Source of the DNA: Psychroflexus sediminis
GTDB lineage: Bacteria; Bacteroidota; Bacteroidia; Flavobacteriales; Flavobacteriaceae
Direction of reading: 5' to 3'
Length of the DNA: 64,000 nt
Assembly (NCBI RefSeq): GCF_900099815.1
Contig: NZ_FNCW01000002.1
Location: forward strand, 248,001-312,000
Numbering within the stretch: position 1 is the first letter of the stretch; every line of letters starts with the position of its first letter. Position numbers and translations under genes: made by a program. The notes beneath the pieces are model-generated. The model saw nothing but the letters and a program-made list of their open reading frames with translations. It did no database searches and was not told the origin of the DNA. Below are positions 59,891 through 64,000 of the stretch, one piece after another.

Positions 59891-62194
59891 TTGAAAATTC
59901 AACATTTTTTAAGTTTTTTACCTTTTATATTGGTTTTGAATATCTATGCTCAATCTTCTGTAAGCGGAAAGATTGTAGATAGTTCAAATGTTGAAAAACC
60001 TATCCCTAACGCTGTTTTGATCACTGATCAACAGCGTTATTTTTTTTCAGATCTCCAGGGAGAGTTTTCCATAGAACTCAAAAGCGGCGAACACATTCAA
60101 AAGATAGTATCTATCGGTTATGAAACTTTGAATGCTTTTGAAGGGTTTTCAATTTTGAAATTGTCTCCTGCTAAATCTGCAGATTCAGAAAGAGTAGATC
60201 AGGATGAGATAAATTCAATTGCTGACACTCAAAGCATTTCATCCAATTTTAGTTTTAAAAGTTTAAGCAAAACATCCATTTCCAATTCTGTCCCTGATTT
60301 CATACTGAGGAAAGCTGCTGATATAAGACTGACTAAAAAAGAAGGGTTTCAGGAAAAACTCAAAGCTGTCAGCGTAAAAGGCCTGGATAAAGTGGTACCT
60401 AAAATGGTAAATAAAGATATTTATTCTTTCGATTGGTTTCAAACCTATATCGAAATTTTTGATTATCAATTTGTTTCACCATTCCATAGCCAGCATACGC
60501 CTCATTATGAGTTTTATTCGATTTATGAAACCCCTGAGGTTAAAGTACTAAGTTTTAGCCCTTTGAAGAAAGGCTTTATAAGATCGTTTCAAGGGGTTGT
60601 GATCATAGATAAATTAAGGTCGAAATTCAAAAAACTGCAAGTCGTTTTAGATGGAGATTTCAAATTGAATTTGATTACCGATTACCATCCTGCAACGGGT
60701 TTACCCAAAAAAACACAGGCCTTTATTTATCCGGGGACCGGAGGAACAAAGCTATCTTTCTTTGGTGGTGGGCTGGCATTTGGAAGAATTCAGAAAAAAA
60801 ACCCGGAAGAAAATGATGCTCTGCTAACTCATCAGCAGGTGTTTTACGATTTTGTGGCTGAGGACAGCATTTCTCCATTTCCTAAACCCTTTACAAAAAT
60901 CTACGAAGATGAACCTGGAGAGATTTCTGAGGCGTACTGGTCCAACTTTGAGTATGCCTTTATCGCAGATGAAAAGGAAACTCCAAAAACACTTGAAGCT
61001 TATATTCAAGAGGAGAATATTGAGAAAAGAGTCGAAAGGATTTCTGCATTCGATGGAGGTTATTATCCCATCAGCATATTTGATGTGGATCTGACCCGAT
61101 TGTTTAAGTTCAATAATTATGAAGGTTTACGCCTGGGCGTAGGCGTCATTACCAATGAATCTTTTTCAGAAAATTACCGCTTAGGTGGATTTACTGCCTA
61201 TGGGTTTAAGGATAAAAACCTGAAATATGGCTTGAATGGCGGAATGCTTTTAAATTCAGATACTTCCACCTGGTTAAATGCCTTCTATGACAACGATATT
61301 GATGAAGTCGGGATGAATAACTTCCTTACCGACCAGCGTGTGTATTCCTTATTTGAACCGCGTCTTGTGAACATTACTTTCTTTTACAAATACGAGAAAT
61401 ACGGTTTGAGTCTTCAGCATAATTTCACCCCACAGCTGATGACTGAATTTAAAGTTGACAAAAGCAGCATCTCACAAACTGAAAATTATGCTTTTCTTAA
61501 TGATGGAATCTTATACGATGATTACGATTTAAGCACGGCCGTTTTTGGATTGAGATGGACGCCAAATAATACCTATTCAAAAATTGGTAAAGGAATTTAT
61601 ATCAATGATACATCCACACCTGAAATCTCAGCACAGGTAAGTCAGAGTTTTGATGGGGTAATGGCTGGGGATTTCAGCTTTACTAAACTGAGCGCAAAAA
61701 TTGAATATCAAATTCAACACAGCTGGGGAAGTCTCTCCAGTATAGAGCTGGGGGGTGACATCGGCTTTGGAGATATTCCTTTGACGCATAGCTTTCATGC
61801 TTTTCCCAACAGTCCCAATAAACCGAATATTCTCAGTAGATTTTCAGTAGCCGGGGTAAAGAGTTTTGAGACGATGTTCTTCAATGAATTTTTCAGTACA
61901 AAACTGGCCACCCTGCATCTGAAACATAAGCTGGCAGCATTTCAACTCTCAAATACAATTCAGCCGGAACTGATTTTTATTTCGAGACATGCTCTTGGTG
62001 ATTTTGAAAATCCTGAGCAGCATCAGGGCATTTCATTCAACACCTTGTCTAAAGGATTTAATGAGGCTGGATTCGAATTGAATAAACTATTTTTTGGCTT
62101 TGGTTTGAGTTTTGCCTACAGGTACGGGGCTTACCATCTTCCCAATCTCGAAGATAACATCTCTCTTAAATTTACTTTTTATTTAAAGCTTTAA
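59891..62194 (+). CDS. DUF5686-family outer-membrane protein with N-terminal carboxypeptidase-like domain
   Basis: 767 residues, apparently beginning at TTG 59891 (LKIQHFLSFLPFILVLNIYAQ), a good signal peptide. A CarboxypepD_reg-like domain (about 22-85: VSGKIVDSSNVEKPIPNAVL) and then a large beta-barrel of the DUF5686 type (FSENYRLGGFTAYGFKDKNLKYGLNG) ending SLKFTFYLKL. Of unknown role in Bacteroidota outer membranes. Thirty-two bases after frr and possibly co-transcribed. Confidence 0.8.
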   Translation: MKIQHFLSFLPFILVLNIYAQSSVSGKIVDSSNVEKPIPNAVLITDQQRYFFSDLQGEFSIELKSGEHIQKIVSIGYETLNAFEGFSILKLSPAKSADSERVDQDEINSIADTQSISSNFSFKSLSKTSISNSVPDFILRKAADIRLTKKEGFQEKLKAVSVKGLDKVVPKMVNKDIYSFDWFQTYIEIFDYQFVSPFHSQHTPHYEFYSIYETPEVKVLSFSPLKKGFIRSFQGVVIIDKLRSKFKKLQVVLDGDFKLNLITDYHPATGLPKKTQAFIYPGTGGTKLSFFGGGLAFGRIQKKNPEENDALLTHQQVFYDFVAEDSISPFPKPFTKIYEDEPGEISEAYWSNFEYAFIADEKETPKTLEAYIQEENIEKRVERISAFDGGYYPISIFDVDLTRLFKFNNYEGLRLGVGVITNESFSENYRLGGFTAYGFKDKNLKYGLNGGMLLNSDTSTWLNAFYDNDIDEVGMNNFLTDQRVYSLFEPRLVNITFFYKYEKYGLSLQHNFTPQLMTEFKVDKSSISQTENYAFLNDGILYDDYDLSTAVFGLRWTPNNTYSKIGKGIYINDTSTPEISAQVSQSFDGVMAGDFSFTKLSAKIEYQIQHSWGSLSSIELGGDIGFGDIPLTHSFHAFPNSPNKPNILSRFSVAGVKSFETMFFNEFFSTKLATLHLKHKLAAFQLSNTIQPELIFISRHALGDFENPEQHQGISFNTLSKGFNEAGFELNKLFFGFGLSFAYRYGAYHLPNLEDNISLKFTFYLKL

Positions 62195-62251
62195 GATTAA
62201 AACTCTAAACAGATTTTGATTTTTTACATTTGCTCATTCATATAATACGAC

Positions 62252-64000
62252 ATGCAAAAGGTTTTTAGCTTCGGATTTTGGAATTTCATCGCCAGCAGAA
62301 TTTTAAGGAATAGAATTGTAATCATTCTCATCCTTCTGGGAATCACTGTTTTTCTGGCGTTCCAGTGGCAACACATGAAATTTTCTTACTCAGAAGCCAA
62401 TATGCTTCCAGATGATGCTCCAATCAATCAGCAATACGCAGAGTTTGAAGACAAGTTCGGCTCTGATGGTAATGCGATTATGCTGGCCACAGATGACCCC
62501 GATTTATTTACACCAGAAAGCTTTAAAGCCTGGGCAGAACTTGCTGATACCCTGGCTACTTTTCCTGAAATAGAATCTGTCATCGGTATTCACAACCTGC
62601 AAAAATTACAAAAACGTGAAGATCCCAAGCGTTTTGTAATGCAGCCGATTTTAGACAGTGATACTATCACTGAAGAACAAATCACAGCCTATAAAGAATC
62701 GCTTTTTAAGGATTATCCTTTCTATGATGGCCTTATTTTCAATTCGGAAACAAAGACTGTCCAAACCGTAGCTTATATGAAGGACAGTATTGTCAACGCT
62801 GAAGGCCGGAAGACCTTTATCATGGACAAATTTGTTCCCTTGATAGACTCCTTTAAGGAAAAAAATTCACTCGAGATTCATGTGTCTGGAATGCCCTACA
62901 TCAGGACCCTGAATTCTCAAAATATTGTGGATGAAATTCAGTGGTTTGTGCTCTCTGCACTTTTGGTAACCTCCTTTATTTTCTTCTTTTTCTTCAGGTC
63001 TTTCCGAGCTACACTTATTTCTATGCTTACGGTAATCATAGGGGTGATGTGGGCCTTCGGATTTCTTGGCTTGCTTGGCTTTGAGATTACGGTATTGACA
63101 GCAGTCATACCGCCTTTAATTATTATTATTGGTATTCCTAACTGTATATTTTTAATCAATAAATATCAGCATGAAATAAAACAGCATGGTAACCAGGCAA
63201 AATCTCTTCAGCGTGTCATTACCAAAATTGGGAATGCAACTTTGATGACCAACGTGACGACCGCTTCTGGTTTTGCGACTTTTATATTTACACAAAGCGA
63301 ACTGCTCAAGGAGTTTGGTATTCTGGCCTCTATTAATATCATTGCCATTTTTATCCTAAGCTTGCTTATTATTCCTATCATTTATAGTTATATGCCACCG
63401 CCGCAGGATAAGCATTTGAGGCATCTCGGTAAACAATGGATTGAAGGCTTTGTAGAATGGATTGTAAAAATGGTGAAGCACAGAAGAGTAAGCATTTACT
63501 TTACGTCTGTCGCGGTTTTAGTCCTAAGTATAATCGGCATTTTCAATATAAAAGTCTCTGGAAGTTTGCTGGAGGATATGCCTCAGAGCGCTGAATTTTT
63601 TAAAGACATCAAATTTTTTGAAAAGAAATTTGATGGTGTCCTGCCTTTAGAAATCATGATCGACACCAAACGAGAAAAAGGAGTGACCAAATTATCTACG
63701 CTTAAGAAAATGGATGAATTGAAGTCTGAAATTAATGAAATTGAAGAACTTTCTCCGCCAGTATCTGTCGTGAATCTGGCTAAATATGCCAAGCAGGCCT
63801 TTTACAACAATAACCCGAAATATTACCAGCTGCCTACCTCCCAGGAACAGACCTTTATGTCTCCTTATATAAAAAGTATGGATGAGCTGGAAGGAGGGCT
63901 TTCATCCTTTATAGACTCTACAGGTCAATACGCCAGGATGACCATGTTTATGAAAGATGTGACTACTGAAGAAATAACAAAAATTGAACAAAAGCTGCTT
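62252..64000 (+). CDS. MMPL/RND-superfamily exporter, truncated by window end
   Basis: 583 residues visible, still open at the end of the window. N-terminal span (RIVIILILLGITVFLAFQW), periplasmic domain, then five spans at about residues 228-385 with VIPPLIIIIGIPNCIFLINKYQHE, the sterol-sensing-like core of the MMPL group. A second hydrophobic block starts near residue 413, followed by a second periplasmic domain with LLEDMPQSAEFFKDIKFFEKKF. Probably exports lipids or hydrophobic compounds, driven by protons. Confidence 0.85.
   Translation, partial: MQKVFSFGFWNFIASRILRNRIVIILILLGITVFLAFQWQHMKFSYSEANMLPDDAPINQQYAEFEDKFGSDGNAIMLATDDPDLFTPESFKAWAELADTLATFPEIESVIGIHNLQKLQKREDPKRFVMQPILDSDTITEEQITAYKESLFKDYPFYDGLIFNSETKTVQTVAYMKDSIVNAEGRKTFIMDKFVPLIDSFKEKNSLEIHVSGMPYIRTLNSQNIVDEIQWFVLSALLVTSFIFFFFFRSFRATLISMLTVIIGVMWAFGFLGLLGFEITVLTAVIPPLIIIIGIPNCIFLINKYQHEIKQHGNQAKSLQRVITKIGNATLMTNVTTASGFATFIFTQSELLKEFGILASINIIAIFILSLLIIPIIYSYMPPPQDKHLRHLGKQWIEGFVEWIVKMVKHRRVSIYFTSVAVLVLSIIGIFNIKVSGSLLEDMPQSAEFFKDIKFFEKKFDGVLPLEIMIDTKREKGVTKLSTLKKMDELKSEINEIEELSPPVSVVNLAKYAKQAFYNNNPKYYQLPTSQEQTFMSPYIKSMDELEGGLSSFIDSTGQYARMTMFMKDVTTEEITKIEQKLL

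Overview
The window comes from the chromosome of a Bacteroidota bacterium, almost certainly a marine-type Flavobacteriaceae. The evidence is AT-rich DNA, promoters of the TAnnTTTG type instead of sigma70 boxes, and families typical of that group (DUF6090, DUF4301, DUF4837, DUF2490, DUF5686, a carboxypeptidase-regulatory-domain TonB receptor under a TPP riboswitch, ExbB/ExbD/TonB, and a decarboxylase/agmatinase/deoxyhypusine-synthase-like polyamine operon). Ordinary housekeeping DNA fills most of 25-64 kb. No phage or plasmid backbone was seen.

Layout. 0-6.1 kb: a GDSL esterase lipoprotein, membrane proteins, a protein I read as an orphan bacterial gasdermin, an NTF2-like secreted protein, a frameshifted nucleoside-hydrolase-like gene and a DUF6090 protein. 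6.2-16.9 kb: an integron-like gene-cassette array (the main discovery, below). 17.3-25.3 kb: M14 peptidase, flavin reductase-like protein, small coiled-coil envelope proteins, a large lipoprotein, a 120-bp tandem repeat array, two tRNA-Val genes and a split tRNA remnant. 25.3-32.3 kb: folC, tonB-exbD-exbB, an amino-acid dehydrogenase, anmK and an acyl-CoA dehydrogenase. 32.4-38.5 kb: dispersed repeats carrying two near-identical GIY-YIG nuclease genes around a thiamine-binding-like/pnuC/NadR-like kinase/DUF4301/arfB operon. 38.5-55.3 kb: FAD oxidoreductase, ppc, TPP-riboswitch TonB receptor, DUF4837, pseudouridine synthase, DUF2490, polyamine operon, GNAT-nitrilase fusion and a YugP-like protease. 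55.6-64 kb: rplM-rpsI, rpsB-tsf, pyrH-frr, a DUF5686 protein and a truncated MMPL exporter.

The array. Between about 6.2 and 15.6 kb the same kind of 100-140 bp imperfect palindrome recurs between genes. Six copies are clear and a seventh is degenerate. On the minus strand each ends in a GTTRRRY-like core (GTTGCCC, GTTAGCC, GTTAGGC, GTTGTAG) and begins with a core ending in AAC or GAC. The first bases of each cassette are complementary to the opening core of the palindrome at that same cassette's far end, which is the hallmark of integron attC sites. The cassettes carry three toxin-antitoxin modules, each with its own TAnnTTTG promoter and palindromic operator, two methyltransferases (one frameshifted), a membrane protein and a near-empty cassette. 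A tyrosine recombinase lies at the right end on the same strand as most cassettes. It lacks the insertion typical of IntI.

Parasites of the array. Two IS110-family (IS1111-type) elements sit at the equivalent position and in the same orientation in two attC-like sites, and an ORF-less group II intron sits exactly in the core of a third. This matches the known habit of IS1111-attC elements and attC-targeting group II introns, and independently supports the palindromes as recombination sites. All family assignments were made by reading; no database search was run.
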